From: Paraburkholderia sp. BCC1885
GTDB lineage: Bacteria > Pseudomonadota > Gammaproteobacteria > Burkholderiales > Burkholderiaceae
Direction: 5' to 3'
NCBI RefSeq assembly: GCF_900996235.1
Contig: NZ_CAAJGM010000188.1
Location: 31,513 to 95,512 of the forward strand
Length of the DNA stretch: 64,000 nt
This document shows positions 51,208 through 61,100 of the stretch, piece by piece. A program made the translations under genes and the position numbers. Under the pieces are notes generated by a model, which made no database searches, was not told where the DNA came from, and saw nothing but the letters and a program-made list of their open reading frames with translations. Numbering within the stretch: position 1 is the stretch's first letter; every line of letters begins with the position of its first letter.

Positions 51208-51708
51208 TCAGTTCCGGGATGGGAGACGGACGCGATTGATGCCAGGCAGCACCCAACGCCCGCCAGAGAGACGCGATAAAATCGATGCCGCATGCATTTT
51301 CGCCGTCGCACCCCAAGGGGCAGTTCCTCGTAACACGTAGATGCGACCAGTAGCGAGTTGCACGCAGTAGCCGAACGTCCGGTTCTTGCTGGGGATGTCG
51401 CGACCGGCGATCAGCATCACTGGATACATTGACCGCGCCTTGACGGAAATCGGGTACTGGACCCATGCATTAGTTCTGTAGTTTCCAACCTGGTGGATCC
51501 AGGTGACTTTGCTAGCGGGATCGAAGTGACCCACTGATAGGATCTCAGCGTCACAAGCGCTGTCATTGTTTAGCCCCAGCACAACACCGTTATGCTCCAA
51601 CGGAGTTACCTCAAGGCGGATACGTTGAGCATCCTTTCTGAAGGTGAAGTGAAGCGATACGAGGGATATGCAGAATGCGGCCAGGGAAAGAAAAGTCGTC
51701 ATGGTCAA
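51208..51708 (-). CDS. Hypothetical protein with N-terminal membrane anchor
   Basis: A 166-residue protein. One N-terminal hydrophobic helix (TTFLSLAAFCISLVSLHFTF) is followed by a beta-rich globular region (IRLEVTPLEHNGVVLGLNND, KVTWIHQVGNY, MYPVMLIAGRD, YCVQLATGRIYVLRG). It is probably anchored in the inner membrane with the rest exposed. The ribosome site is weak. The family is not recognised. It is isolated within the cargo region. Confidence 0.55.
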   Translation of the reverse strand: MTMTTFLSLAAFCISLVSLHFTFRKDAQRIRLEVTPLEHNGVVLGLNNDSACDAEILSVGHFDPASKVTWIHQVGNYRTNAWVQYPISVKARSMYPVMLIAGRDIPSKNRTFGYCVQLATGRIYVLRGTAPWGATAKMHAASILSRLSGGRWVLPGINRVRLPSRN

Positions 51709-52130
51709 TTCGCTTGGACGTCCAGGGTCGAGGTTTTAGGAGCGGCCATCGTGTTGCCGGTGCCGTGCCTCAGCGTGGAGTGTTTTTTTAGAGAAGCTGT
51801 CAACGAAGACAAGGGTACGGCTCCTTAGAACGGCAGCTTTCGAAAAATCTGAAGGTCTGATTGGGTCGACTACGGATATTTTTGGATTTGGTGTTTCGGA
51901 AGGTCAGGCGACTGACCTCCTGCTTTCGGGGTCGGCTAGGAGCGGGTCGTGAAGTTGATTTCTGGTTCGCGAGTTGCCCCCGGGGTAAAGTCAGAAGGGT
52001 GGCTGGCGAAAAGTCAGTGCTGTTGCTTCGCTCCAGCCGACGCCTTCTGTCGGCGTGGCATAACTCAAGCGTCAGGTACTTCAGAAGTATTTTCGGAGAA
52101 AAAGAGTCGTGGTGAACAGCCGCAGGAGGC
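51709..52130. other. Intergenic region, possible scar
   Basis: About 420 bases without a convincing gene. The frames here are Arg/Ser/Pro-rich. It ends exactly where the ParB-like gene loses its usual C-terminus, so a deletion or insertion boundary may lie near 52150. Confidence 0.4.
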
Positions 52131-52703
52131 TTACTGAGATACATATAGAGCAGGCATCAGTTCCACGCACTCGACCTGCCGGGTCGTTTTCATCTTGCGA
52201 AGTGCGCGAACCAGCTCCGGCGAAAACTGCCGATCCTTCAGCAGATCCGCTGCCTCCGCGCAGATCCCGTCCAGCAAAGCCATCCGCTTGAGGATCTGGG
52301 ACACGTCGACGGCCAGTGCCTTCGCCAGCCGTTCGGGCGAGACGCCGCGCTCGACTGCCCGTCGGATCATGTGATGCTCCTGGATCGTCGAGAGTCGGTT
52401 CACCCGATTGTTGAAGGTATAGCTCTCATCGTCCATTGCAACCAGACACGTTGCGGTTTCGAGCTGCAGGTCCTTCAGTGCTGCGAGCCGCAGATGGCCA
52501 TCGAGCAACACGTGCTGACCCGACGCGGTGTCGGCTGGCATGACCGACAGCGGCTCGATCATCCCCACTTCTTCGATCGAGCTTTTGATTTGCCTGAACT
52601 TGCGCGATATTGTCATTCCGGCCGACAAACGTCTGGACGGCAGGATATTGCCTATCGGAACTATCAGCGGTTCGGGAATAAACCCTAGCGCAACGGTGCT
52701 CAT
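52131..52703 (-). CDS. RepB/ParB-like partition protein, C-terminally truncated
   Basis: A 190-residue protein of the ParB-N/RepB group: a ParB nuclease-like start (PEPLIVPIGNILPSR), a GLIEP-like motif (VGMIEPLSVMPA), HVLLDGHLRLAALKDL, and a RepB-like HTH (HHMIRRAVERGVSPERLAKALAVDVSQILKRMALLDGI). The family usually continues well beyond VECVELM, but here it stops after PALYVSQ, pointing to a truncated 3' end. Its ATG at 52703 overlaps the stop of the upstream partner (ATGA). Such twin ParB-like genes occur on Burkholderia and rhizobial mobile elements. Confidence 0.7.
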   Translation of the reverse strand: MSTVALGFIPEPLIVPIGNILPSRRLSAGMTISRKFRQIKSSIEEVGMIEPLSVMPADTASGQHVLLDGHLRLAALKDLQLETATCLVAMDDESYTFNNRVNRLSTIQEHHMIRRAVERGVSPERLAKALAVDVSQILKRMALLDGICAEAADLLKDRQFSPELVRALRKMKTTRQVECVELMPALYVSQ

Positions 52704-53245
52704 GCCGGGCTCCCGCTGGGCCATACGCGCTCAGCCAGATACTTCGGCAGCGTGGCCAGCCCTTCCGCGCGCAGCAGATTCACAAAATTCTCGTCGGCGA
52801 ACAACTGTCGCAGTGCACCCACCACGAACAGCAGCCGTTGCTGAGTGAACTCCGCCTTCTTGACCATGGCCTTCTGACGCTCGACCTCGCGCTGATACGT
52901 CCGTACGAGACTAGACGTTGTGATGTCGGCCGCCGTGCGAGACATGTTCCGGCCGGACCCCCGCCCGAGTGCCTTGCGGCGCTCTATGACCCGCCGGGCG
53001 TTCATCAACTGACGGCCACGCAGCTTGCCGGATTCATATGCCTCCTGCAGTGCTGCCTGAACTGCTTCGTCGTTGTCACCGGCGCCGACGATCGACAGCG
53101 CGGCATTCAGTGGGACGTGTCCTTTCTCCACGGCAATGACAAGCCGCTCTTCGCCCTGCCGGAGCAGCGTCAGTATGCCCTGTACGTACTGCACAGTCAG
53201 GCCGGTCTTCTCGGCAATGGCTTTCGGAGCATACCCTGCGCGCAA
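52700..53245 (-). pseudogene. RepB/ParB-like protein, N-terminally truncated
   Basis: A 181-codon frame covering only the C-terminal part of a twin ParB-like protein: an HTH (AGYAPKAIAEKTGLTVQYVQGILTLLRQGEERL), then RepB-type helices (VPLNAALSIVGAGDNDEAVQAALQEAYESGKLRGRQLMNARRVIERRKALG). The expected ParB nuclease domain is absent. The break lies at about 53250, where sequence from a phosphatase gene on the other strand begins, so the 5' half was replaced by a rearrangement. Confidence 0.65.
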
Positions 53246-53251
53246 CCGTCC

Positions 53252-53536
53252 GAACTAATACGCGTACTCGAAAATGGGCGTCCAGATCATCCAGTTCGTG
53301 AGCAGGTTCTGTGGGATCGGCGACGCTGGGCAGCACATGAAGTGTCCACTCAGATTGCGGGCGTGACGGCCGTGATCGTTGGACACACGCCAACCCAGGA
53401 AGCCGCCCAGCGCGGCAACGTGATCGACATCGATACGGGAGCCGTGTACGGCTACAGGCTCACCGTTTTCGATTTGGCTGATGTCCAGGAATGGTTGGTA
53501 CACGGTGATCGGCCTTTTACCCGGAAGCCGGTGTAA
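53252..53536 (+). pseudogene. 3' fragment of a Ser/Thr protein phosphatase gene
   Basis: An in-frame fragment ending at 53536 reads LWDRRRWAAHE, AVIVGHTPTQEAAQRGNVIDIDTGAVYGYRLTVFDL, the C-terminal metal-binding and core region of PrpA-type calcineurin-like protein phosphatases. The N-terminal two-thirds are missing. It abuts the truncated ParB-like gene at about 53250, marking a recombination scar. Confidence 0.7.
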
Positions 53537-53577
53537 TGCGATGAAGCTACTCGAGCTCCAGCGGCGTGCTGTCAGAG

Positions 53578-53733
53578 CTACGCTGTTTCAAGCCTCGCGC
53601 CGTGATGTAGCAACATGACCGGAAATAACGAAGGCGCATGTTTTGGTGACACGACCGGCCGAGCCCATTCCTCGTGAGGATCCGGGGTGTTGACCACTGC
53701 GATGCACTGGTCTTGTTTGCGTCCGATGACCAT
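53578..53733 (-). CDS. Possible 51-residue protein after the T6SS immunity candidate
   Basis: A short frame (MVIGRKQDQCIAVVNTPDPHEEWARPVV ...) begins 21 bases after the preceding minus-strand stop, with ACAGGT ahead of the ATG. The first half has good codon use; the second half is less convincing. It could be a genuine small third gene of the effector unit or a remnant. Confidence 0.3.
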   Translation of the reverse strand: MVIGRKQDQCIAVVNTPDPHEEWARPVVSPKHAPSLFPVMLLHHGARLETA

Positions 53734-53754
53734 GACCTGTCGATCTTTCCGTCG

Positions 53755-54513
53755 TCAAACCTGTTGACGCAGGCGGGGATTGAGCAGGCGAGCGAAGAAC
53801 ATCTTGCGTCGTGCTTCCTGGAGCGCGGCCGCATTGTCGAGCTCGAAACGCTCGCCGCGTTCGCGCTCGACCTTTCGGACCTCGCGGATGCCCACGCCAT
53901 AGATAACGAGGTATCGCAACCAGACGAATGGCGCTGCCATAAAGCCTGTAACAACGACCAGAACCAGCAGCTCCTTTCCTCTGGCACCAAAGACTGCCCC
54001 GACCATACCCAGCGCGGCGACGCCAAGACCAGCTCCAATGTTCGAGGCATTGCGTGACGACGATTTGCGCTTGGCGTTTGTACGTGATCGAACGATTCTT
54101 TGGACTTTCCCCTTCGTGATAGCGAGCGTCGGACTTGTGCGTGTCTGGTCGAATTTGCTCCAGTTGGTCTGGCGTTCCATTCGACAACCGAGCACATAAA
54201 CTGCAGCAAGCAGCACCAGATAAGCTGCGGATATGGCCATCGGTATGCGCTGCGAAAACCACTGTTCGAACGCCGTCTGGTTCATGAAAATGACGAACAG
54301 GCAGAAATTCAGCTTGAGCAGCCAATCCAGCCCGAGGTGGTAGGTTGTGTATCGCGTCGTGAAAAACGCCGCGAGCACTGCGTATGCAAGTGACGCGATC
54401 AGCAGCGGGGGGATGAGCCATCCAAGCGCCGGTATGCTCAGCGCGGCCAGTCCGCCAGTTACCATGGTCATGACAAAGAGCACGAATGGCGAACGAATCA
54501 GGGTACTTTCCAT
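53755..54513 (-). CDS. Polytopic membrane protein, putative T6SS immunity protein
   Basis: A 252-residue inner-membrane protein with at least five hydrophobic segments: FVLFVMTMVTGGLAALSIPALGWLIPPLLIASLAYAVLAAFF, LLKLNFCLFVIFM, AISAAYLVLLAAVYVLGC, GVAALGMVGAVFGA and LLVLVVVTGFMAAPFVWL. A cytosolic loop (about residues 110-165) is rich in Arg and Lys. AAAGGAAGT precedes the ATG at 54513. It follows the presumed effector by seven bases on the same strand, the usual effector-immunity order; a membrane immunity protein would suit a membrane-acting toxin. The role is inferred from context. Confidence 0.65.
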   Translation of the reverse strand: MESTLIRSPFVLFVMTMVTGGLAALSIPALGWLIPPLLIASLAYAVLAAFFTTRYTTYHLGLDWLLKLNFCLFVIFMNQTAFEQWFSQRIPMAISAAYLVLLAAVYVLGCRMERQTNWSKFDQTRTSPTLAITKGKVQRIVRSRTNAKRKSSSRNASNIGAGLGVAALGMVGAVFGARGKELLVLVVVTGFMAAPFVWLRYLVIYGVGIREVRKVERERGERFELDNAAALQEARRKMFFARLLNPRLRQQV

Positions 54514-54520
54514 ACTTCCT

Positions 54521-55600
54521 TTACCAGTGGTGGTCTGCTGCGAGCCGGTCCCATGCATCGCCCATACGTTTGCCCGCGAAGTGCGATACCCCCACCTGCA
54601 CGAGAAGGCCGACTCCGAAACCAATCGCAAGGACGGCGAGGACAGGTAACTCGACCGGAAGTCCAGCTGCGGCCACGATAAAACCTGGAAGGTATGTGCC
54701 AGCCCCCCAACCCGCTAGCCAGCCCGCCAAGTTGGCCGGTTGGCTGTGTGCCTCGAGACTCGCGAATTGATGGAGATTGTCGGCATCGATCGCGTCTGAA
54801 ATTGCTTGTGGTCCCAAGGCTAGCAGACCGCCCACACCGACACCGGTGATATGACCGCCCAGTGTTTTTCCGAAACCTTCCACATTGAGCCGGTTCCGGG
54901 CTTCGAGTGCGTCCAGAGCCGCCTGCCGGTACGCGGGAATGCGCACAACACTCTGCGCGGCCCGCCCACGAACGACGTATCCGGCCGCCTTTTTATTCAC
55001 TGGAATCTCGAACACCCATTTTCCCTCGACACGCACCAGTTCCAGTGTTGTCCCGAACCGTTTTTGCGCCGACTTTATGCCCTGGTTGCCGCTCTTGCGT
55101 GCCCAGGCGAGGAGTTTATCTCGGACGCCCTCAGGTATATCGAGAAGATCAGAGGTGGGCGCTTTCTGTGTAAGTGATAGTGCAGCGCCGGCACCTGTCG
55201 CCAGACTGGAGCCGATGTTCGTCGGCGCATAAATTCCGTTCAGGACCTCGCCACCCAGACCGGGAATTTTCTGTGCCTCTTTGTACAGCTTGCCAAATTC
55301 TGTCGTGCTGAACGTTTTTTCAGCATCCCGTAGCGCCTGCCGTAGCTGCAGGAGTTCGTTCACGCGCTCCTGCGGCGTCATGTCCTTGTCGTATTTCAGT
55401 CTGGCGATCAGATAACGACTGGCGGCACCGGCGTCGGCTGGATAGGTGCCGCCGACATTCACGGAAATGGGCAATACGTCGTTCCCCATGCCCAATATCT
55501 GACCGGTTCCCGGAGCGCCGCCGGGGCCAAGCAATCCGGGTTGCCCAAAGAGTGTGCCGGGATTATCTGCTGTACACGCGTTGAATTCCGATTCAGCCAT
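54521..55600 (-). CDS. Putative membrane-acting T6SS effector
   Basis: A 359-residue protein without signal peptide. It starts with a Gly/Pro-rich region (GTLFGQPGLLGPGGAPGTGQ), continues with a helical domain, then a KSAQKRFGTTLELVRVEGKWVFEIPV segment. The C-terminus has glycine-zipper and long hydrophobic hairpins (TGVGVGGLLALGPQ, YLPGFIVAAAGLPVELPVLAVLAIGFGVGLLVQVGV), like colicin-type pore formers. It is divergent from vgrG and followed by a polytopic membrane protein. The combination suggests a VgrG-delivered, inner-membrane-targeting toxin. No named family is recognised. Confidence 0.6.
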   Translation of the reverse strand: MAESEFNACTADNPGTLFGQPGLLGPGGAPGTGQILGMGNDVLPISVNVGGTYPADAGAASRYLIARLKYDKDMTPQERVNELLQLRQALRDAEKTFSTTEFGKLYKEAQKIPGLGGEVLNGIYAPTNIGSSLATGAGAALSLTQKAPTSDLLDIPEGVRDKLLAWARKSGNQGIKSAQKRFGTTLELVRVEGKWVFEIPVNKKAAGYVVRGRAAQSVVRIPAYRQAALDALEARNRLNVEGFGKTLGGHITGVGVGGLLALGPQAISDAIDADNLHQFASLEAHSQPANLAGWLAGWGAGTYLPGFIVAAAGLPVELPVLAVLAIGFGVGLLVQVGVSHFAGKRMGDAWDRLAADHHW

Positions 55601-55811
55601 TTCTACATTATGGACGTGAGTTAAATAGAGCTATAAGAAATATTTTCTGAATATGCCAATTGAATATCCCGAGCCTTGATTGTTAAATAATTTTCTGCCG
55701 CACAGAATTTCCTCAGCGCCGACTATAATTGTGGGCAAATTTTAACCGCTATATCAACGAATATGGCGATTTCGGGCACGACGAAATTGATTATGCCGTA
55801 CAGGGGGCCTT
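55601..55811. promoter_or_regulatory. Divergent promoter region between effector and vgrG
   Basis: An AT-rich 211-bp gap relative to its GC-rich neighbours, between two divergent translation starts. It must contain both promoters. I cannot place hexamers with confidence. Confidence 0.45.
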
Positions 55812-57695
55812 ATGCAGATGTCTGACTTCAGCCAGATCCTCAGCTTGCAGAATAACCGATTGTTCTCGGTGAAAACGCCATTGTCTGGCCGGTCTCAACT
55901 GCTGGTCAGTGGCTTCAGCTATCAGGAAGAGCTGTCGAGCCTTTACACGATCGAGCTCGGGTTGACCTCCCAGGACGCAACGATCGAACTCAAGCAGTTA
56001 ATTGCAAAGGACGTGTCTGCGGAACTCACCCTGTCCGATGGCACGACCCGATATTTCCACGGCTATGTGACCCGATTTACCCACCTCGGAACAGACGGCG
56101 GGCTCGCGACCTATTCCGCGACGCTGCGTCCGTGGGTCTGGATGCTGGGCCGGCGCTATGACATCCGCATATTTCAGGAGAAGACATCGGAGGACATTCT
56201 CAAAGAGGTGTTTTCCCAATACGGCGTGATCGCGCGATACGAATTCCGTTTGCTCAAATCGCTCAAGCCATACAGCTATTGCACGCAGTATCGGGAATCC
56301 GATCTCAACTTCATGAAGCGGTTGCTTGAACATGATGGCCTGTTCTTTTACTTCGAGCATACCGAAGACGGTCACCGGTTGATCATCACCGATGATTCGA
56401 CTGCCGCAAAGCCGATCGACGGAAATTCGGTGCTACGGTTCACCACAGGCGAAATGCTCGACGAGGATAATGCCGTCACCCAGTTCCGGGCAGACCGCAG
56501 ACTCGAATCCGGTCGTGTCACTCTGAAGTCTGCGGATTACAAGGCGCCGAACGCCAGTCGTCTTGTGTCGAGCGATACCCTCACGAATCAGGGCGACGTC
56601 GCAAAGTATGAGGTCTACGATTATCTCGGTGCGCACGCATTTGATTCGAGCGACCGCGGCGAGGAACTGATGCGCTTTCGCCTCGAAGCGCTTGAGGCGG
56701 AAGGCAAGGTATTTATCGGTGCGAGCAATTGCCGCACGCTTGCCAGTGGCCATACCTTCACGTTGATCGATCACTACGATCACGACAACGGTCAAGCCGC
56801 GGACAGGGAGTTTCTGGTCCTGTCCGTCAGCCATCACGGCACCAACAATTACCAGTCGTCGGGGGGATCTGCAACGTACGCCAACAGCTTCGTCTGTATT
56901 CGCAAGAAGATACCTTTCCGTCCGGCGTTATCCGCACCGAAACCAATGATTCCGGGACCGCAAACGGCGATCGTGGTTGGACCGAAAGGCGAAGAAATAT
57001 ACACAGACGAGCTTGGCCGCGTGAAGGTGCAGTTCCACTGGGACCGCCTTGGCACAATGGACCACCGCAGTTCGTGCTGGGTCCGGGTCGGACACGCGTG
57101 GGCGGGTTCGGGCTTCGGCGCAGTGCAGATTCCCCGGATCGGTGACGAGGTGGTCGTGTCATTCCTTGATGGCAATCCCGACCGGCCGCTCATTATCTCG
57201 CGCGTCTATAACGCGACGAACCAGCACCCCTGGAAACTTCCCGATAACGCAACCCAGAGTGGGATCCTGTCACGCTCAACGAAAGGAAGTTACAGCACGG
57301 CCAACGCGATCCGCTTTGAGGACAAGAAGGGCGCAGAGGAGTTGTGGCTGCAGGCCGAAAAAGACATGACAGTCGTCGTCGAGGACGCCCAGACGACGCA
57401 GGTCCTAGGTGGTGACCGAACGATTTCAGTCGTCAAAGGAGACCAGAAAACGACTGTGTCGGCCGGCAATCTGTTGGATACCGTCTCGCAGGGGAACACA
57501 ACCCAGCAAACGCCTACCGGTGTGCATACCATCGAAGCCAAGGAGCTGTGGATCAAGATCGGCGGCGACGGTGGGACGAAGATCCATATGACGGGCGACA
57601 CCATCGAGATCTACAAGGGCTCGTCGGTTATTCACATTGATGACGGACAGATCAAGGTTCAGGCCAACAACACGCACATCAATCCCGATAACTGA
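55812..57695 (+). CDS. vgrG: T6SS spike protein VgrG
   Basis: The trimeric spike of the type VI secretion tube that carries effectors. The 627-residue protein has the gp27-like base (LYTIELGLTSQDATIELKQLIAKDVSAELTLSDGTTRYFHGYVTRF, FMKRLLEHDGLFFYFEHTEDGHRL), the gp5-like OB domain (DELGRVKVQFHWDRLG, SSCWVRVGHAWAGSGFGAVQIPRIGDEVVVSFLDGNPDRPLI), and the C-terminal triple beta-helix ending in VQANNTHINPDN. It has no fused effector domain. An ATG two codons in (55818) is possible. It is followed by the DUF1795 and Rhs genes; no core T6SS genes lie in the window. Confidence 0.97.
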   Translation: MQMSDFSQILSLQNNRLFSVKTPLSGRSQLLVSGFSYQEELSSLYTIELGLTSQDATIELKQLIAKDVSAELTLSDGTTRYFHGYVTRFTHLGTDGGLATYSATLRPWVWMLGRRYDIRIFQEKTSEDILKEVFSQYGVIARYEFRLLKSLKPYSYCTQYRESDLNFMKRLLEHDGLFFYFEHTEDGHRLIITDDSTAAKPIDGNSVLRFTTGEMLDEDNAVTQFRADRRLESGRVTLKSADYKAPNASRLVSSDTLTNQGDVAKYEVYDYLGAHAFDSSDRGEELMRFRLEALEAEGKVFIGASNCRTLASGHTFTLIDHYDHDNGQAADREFLVLSVSHHGTNNYQSSGGSATYANSFVCIRKKIPFRPALSAPKPMIPGPQTAIVVGPKGEEIYTDELGRVKVQFHWDRLGTMDHRSSCWVRVGHAWAGSGFGAVQIPRIGDEVVVSFLDGNPDRPLIISRVYNATNQHPWKLPDNATQSGILSRSTKGSYSTANAIRFEDKKGAEELWLQAEKDMTVVVEDAQTTQVLGGDRTISVVKGDQKTTVSAGNLLDTVSQGNTTQQTPTGVHTIEAKELWIKIGGDGGTKIHMTGDTIEIYKGSSVIHIDDGQIKVQANNTHINPDN

Positions 57696-57736
57696 ATTCT
57701 GGACCAAATCAACTAGCGCTTCACCGGAAGAACACC

Positions 57737-58159
57737 ATGTATCAGATGCAGGAAGGCTCTCTGTCGCTGCCCACTGACTGGCACGATAAGTCGATGAATG
57801 TGTTCGTGTCGGTTGCGACAGGAACGGAGGGCGTGAGCTTTGTCGTGACTCGGGAGAGTTTACCGTGGGGGATGAAGTTTCACGAATACACCGCGAACGA
57901 AGTCCAGAAGCTTGCAAAGCAGGTTGCGGGTTACGAACTCATTGCCGGCGCGGATGCGGAAGTATCGGGCCGCGCGGCCTATACCCACGAATTCCGGTGG
58001 CTAAACAATGGCAAGCCAATCCAGCAACTGCTCACGATGGTTGAGTACGGCAAGCGGGTGCTGATGTTGACGTTCACCGCGCCCGGCGCGATCAGTGAAA
58101 CGCAGAAGACTCAGGTGCAGGAAATCATCCAGAGCCTGACCCTGCACGAACCCGACTGA
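57737..58159 (+). CDS. DUF1795/DcrB-like (EagR-type) effector chaperone
   Basis: A 140-residue DcrB-fold protein (MYQMQEGSLSLPTDWHDKSMNVFV, FVVTRESLP, EFRWLNNGKPIQQLLTMVEYGKRVLMLTFTAPG). EagR/DUF1795 proteins bind and shield the N-terminal transmembrane helices of PAAR-Rhs effectors and load them onto VgrG. Its position, 41 bases after vgrG and 13 before the Rhs gene that has such helices, matches this role exactly. It has no signal peptide and is cytosolic. Confidence 0.9.
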   Translation: MYQMQEGSLSLPTDWHDKSMNVFVSVATGTEGVSFVVTRESLPWGMKFHEYTANEVQKLAKQVAGYELIAGADAEVSGRAAYTHEFRWLNNGKPIQQLLTMVEYGKRVLMLTFTAPGAISETQKTQVQEIIQSLTLHEPD

Positions 58160-58172
58160 ACGCCGCACGACC

Positions 58173-61100
58173 ATGGCCGACCAGGATAACGATACCCCCG
58201 CCAGCATTGGTGAACCGACCGGCAGTGCCAGCGAACGGCTGGCCAACCTGCAGACGCTTGAGGACGGCGATGCCGCCAAGCAGGAGCAGATGAAATGGGT
58301 GGACGGCGCGAACTACGGGATGCTCGGTGCCGACGTGGGCTACGGCTCTTACGCTGCGGGGTCGGCTGCGGTCGCAACCGGTGCGACAGGGGCGGCAGCA
58401 GCGGGGGCCGCGGCGCTTGCTGCCGTGCCGGCAGTCGTTGCGTTGGCCGGTTCATGGGCGCTGGGTAAGTTGGGCGTGACGCAGGCGATTGCCGAGGGCG
58501 CAGAAAAGGTCGGCGACGCACTTGGCCTGACGATCGGTCGGGGCGATCCACATCCTGCTTGTGTGGGTGACGACATCGCGCATTCGTCCGGCTTCTTCGG
58601 AATGATGGCGGGCCTTGCGGCAGGCATTGCAATCGGCGCGATGGTTGCCGCTACCGTCGCGACCGGAGGGTTGGCCGGTGCGCTGATCGTCGGCGTATGC
58701 ATGGCTGGTGGCCTTAGTCTCGGTAGCGCGCTTGCCTCTGCGAGCCAGAGCATGGGGAGCAACTGCGGCAAGATTACCAGCGGGTCACACAACGTTACCT
58801 TCGAAGGCAAGGCCGCTGCACGGGTTAGCGATGTCACGTCCTGTTCCAAACACTCGAGCTCGCCCGAGCCTCTGGTCGAAGGCAGCAAGACGATCACGAT
58901 CAATGGCCTTCCGCTGGTGCGCATCGGGCATTCGACGCATTGCAGCGCCAAGGTCAATTCGGGCCGCAAAAGCATCTGGGCTGACCGGACTACGGGACAG
59001 TATGGGCCGAAAAATCCGGAGCTGACGGCCGGCGAAGAGTTCTTCGCCGGATTGCTCGGCGGGCTGATCGGCGCGAAGCTTGGCGGTATGCTCGGCGATG
59101 CGCTGGTGAAACGCGAGCCGACCGAGTCGGCAGAAGTGTCGGGGAAGAAGGATGAGGCCTCGACCTGCAAGGAAGATCCGGTCGATGTGGCAACCGGCGA
59201 GATGGTCGATATCCGCACGGACATTTCGATTCCGGGTGTGTTGCCCTTGCAGTTCTCCCGGCGTTACCGGACACGTTCAGACGACTCAGGACTTCTTGGG
59301 CCGAAGTGGTCAACCAACTGGTCACAACGTCTGACGTTCCAGGACGGACACCTCGTGCGTTTCCACAACGGAGTCGGCCAGGCGATCACCTTCATCGCCC
59401 CCGAAGCCGGCCTTGATGGGATCAATCTGCGTGAGCCACGCTATCGCCTGATCGGCAAACGTGATGAACCACGCATTCTCGATCATCAAGCGCGGCAGGT
59501 ATTGGTGTTTGCGCCGCTTGTCGACGGAGGTGCATCAAGGCTGGAGCGTATTGAGGATCTGAGCGGCAATGCCGCCGCCTTCTCCTACGACGGGGACGGC
59601 CGCCTCGCCGGTGTGGCACATACGGACGGCTATCGGCTTGAGGTGAAATATCATGATGCGAAACGCGAAATCGACCAGGTCGTGTTGCACGACGTGTCTG
59701 GCGACTCGCAGACGCTGGTCGACTACGGATACGATGGACCGATGCTGGCCCACGTGGCGAGCTTCCAGCACGGCCACTTCCATTACACGTATGACCGCAA
59801 TGGATGGATGACCGGCTGGCGCGATACTGACCAGACCGATGTTCGCTATCTGTACGACGATGCCGGTCGTGTGATTGAGACCGGCACGCGACAGGGATAC
59901 CACACTGGGCGTTTCGTCTATGAAGACAGTCGCACGCGCGTTATCGACGGTGACGGCGAGTGGATTTACGAATACAACGCCGATGGCCTGGTTACGGTCG
60001 AGACCAATCCGCTTGGCCATACGACCGTGCGGGAATGGGGACTCGGACGGTTGCTGTCGCAGACGGACGCACTTGGTCGGCGCACGGAATTTCAATACGA
60101 CGAACGCGGTAGTCTTATTACGGCTCTGGAGGCCACGGGTAGCACGACGCGGTTCGAATACGATGATAATCGTTTGATGACTGCGGTCGTTCTACCAGCC
60201 GGCGGACGTGTCAAATTTGAGTATGACCATCTTCAACGCCTGACTGCACGAACCGCACCGGACGGAAAGGTCAGGCGTTACCGCTACGGCGAGCGTGGAG
60301 AACTTCTTCGCGTCGTGAACGACGATCGTGAAACACGGTTCGATTACGACGCGCAGTTGCGGCTCATCGCTACACGTCTTCCGACGGGAGCCAAATTTCG
60401 TACATCATTTGATGTGCTGGGACGTCTGGTGGAAGAAGTTGATCCGGATGGTGGTGCCGGACGATATGAATATGTGGCTGGACCGGACAATCCGCGCGGC
60501 GCAGTTTCGCAATTTACGCAACCAGATGGCGCTGTTGTGCGCGCCCGCTACAACAGCGAGGGCCTGCTGGTCGAACAGATAGATCCGCTCGGGCGGACAA
60601 CCCGGCGCGAGTACGGGCCGTTCGATCTGGTTACTGCGTCGGTCGACGCCGCAGGTCATGTTACGCGTTTCGAATACGATCATGCGACGAGGCTGACGAA
60701 GGTCGTCAACGCGTTGCACGAGACGTGGGAGTACCGCTACGACGGCGCAGGACGGCTGGTTACAGAAATCGACTGGGGGGGGCGCACCACGCGCTACGAG
60801 CGCGATGCTGTTGGCCGGCTGCAGGTGAAGACGTTACCGGACGGCGGCCAATGGCGTTACGGGTACGATCCGTCTGGTCGTCTCGTGACGGTTGACGCAG
60901 GCGATGTTAGCTTGGCCTATACCTACGACGAGGCCGGCCGCCTGGCTACCGCCGAGGTACAGGGTGAATCGCCGCACATCACACGCTTCGCCTATGACGA
61001 CAAAGGCCGTCTTATCGGTGAGGACCAGCACGGCCACCTGCTAAAGCACGTCTACGATGCACAGGGTCGACGCAGTGTGCGAATAACACCGCATCGGGAA

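Noticed and set aside
51800..52144. 114-codon minus-strand frame as the missing ParB-like C-terminus
   Set aside because: Composition is Arg/Ser/Pro-rich and shows no RepB-like pattern.
53547..54421. Two long minus-strand frames overlapping the membrane immunity candidate
   Set aside because: Out-of-frame, Arg/Ser-rich shadows; the frame at 53755-54513 has membrane helices and a ribosome site.
40629..55600. CRISPR-associated transposon
   Set aside because: No cas genes and no repeat-spacer array were seen in this interval; targeting is presumably through the TniQ proteins.
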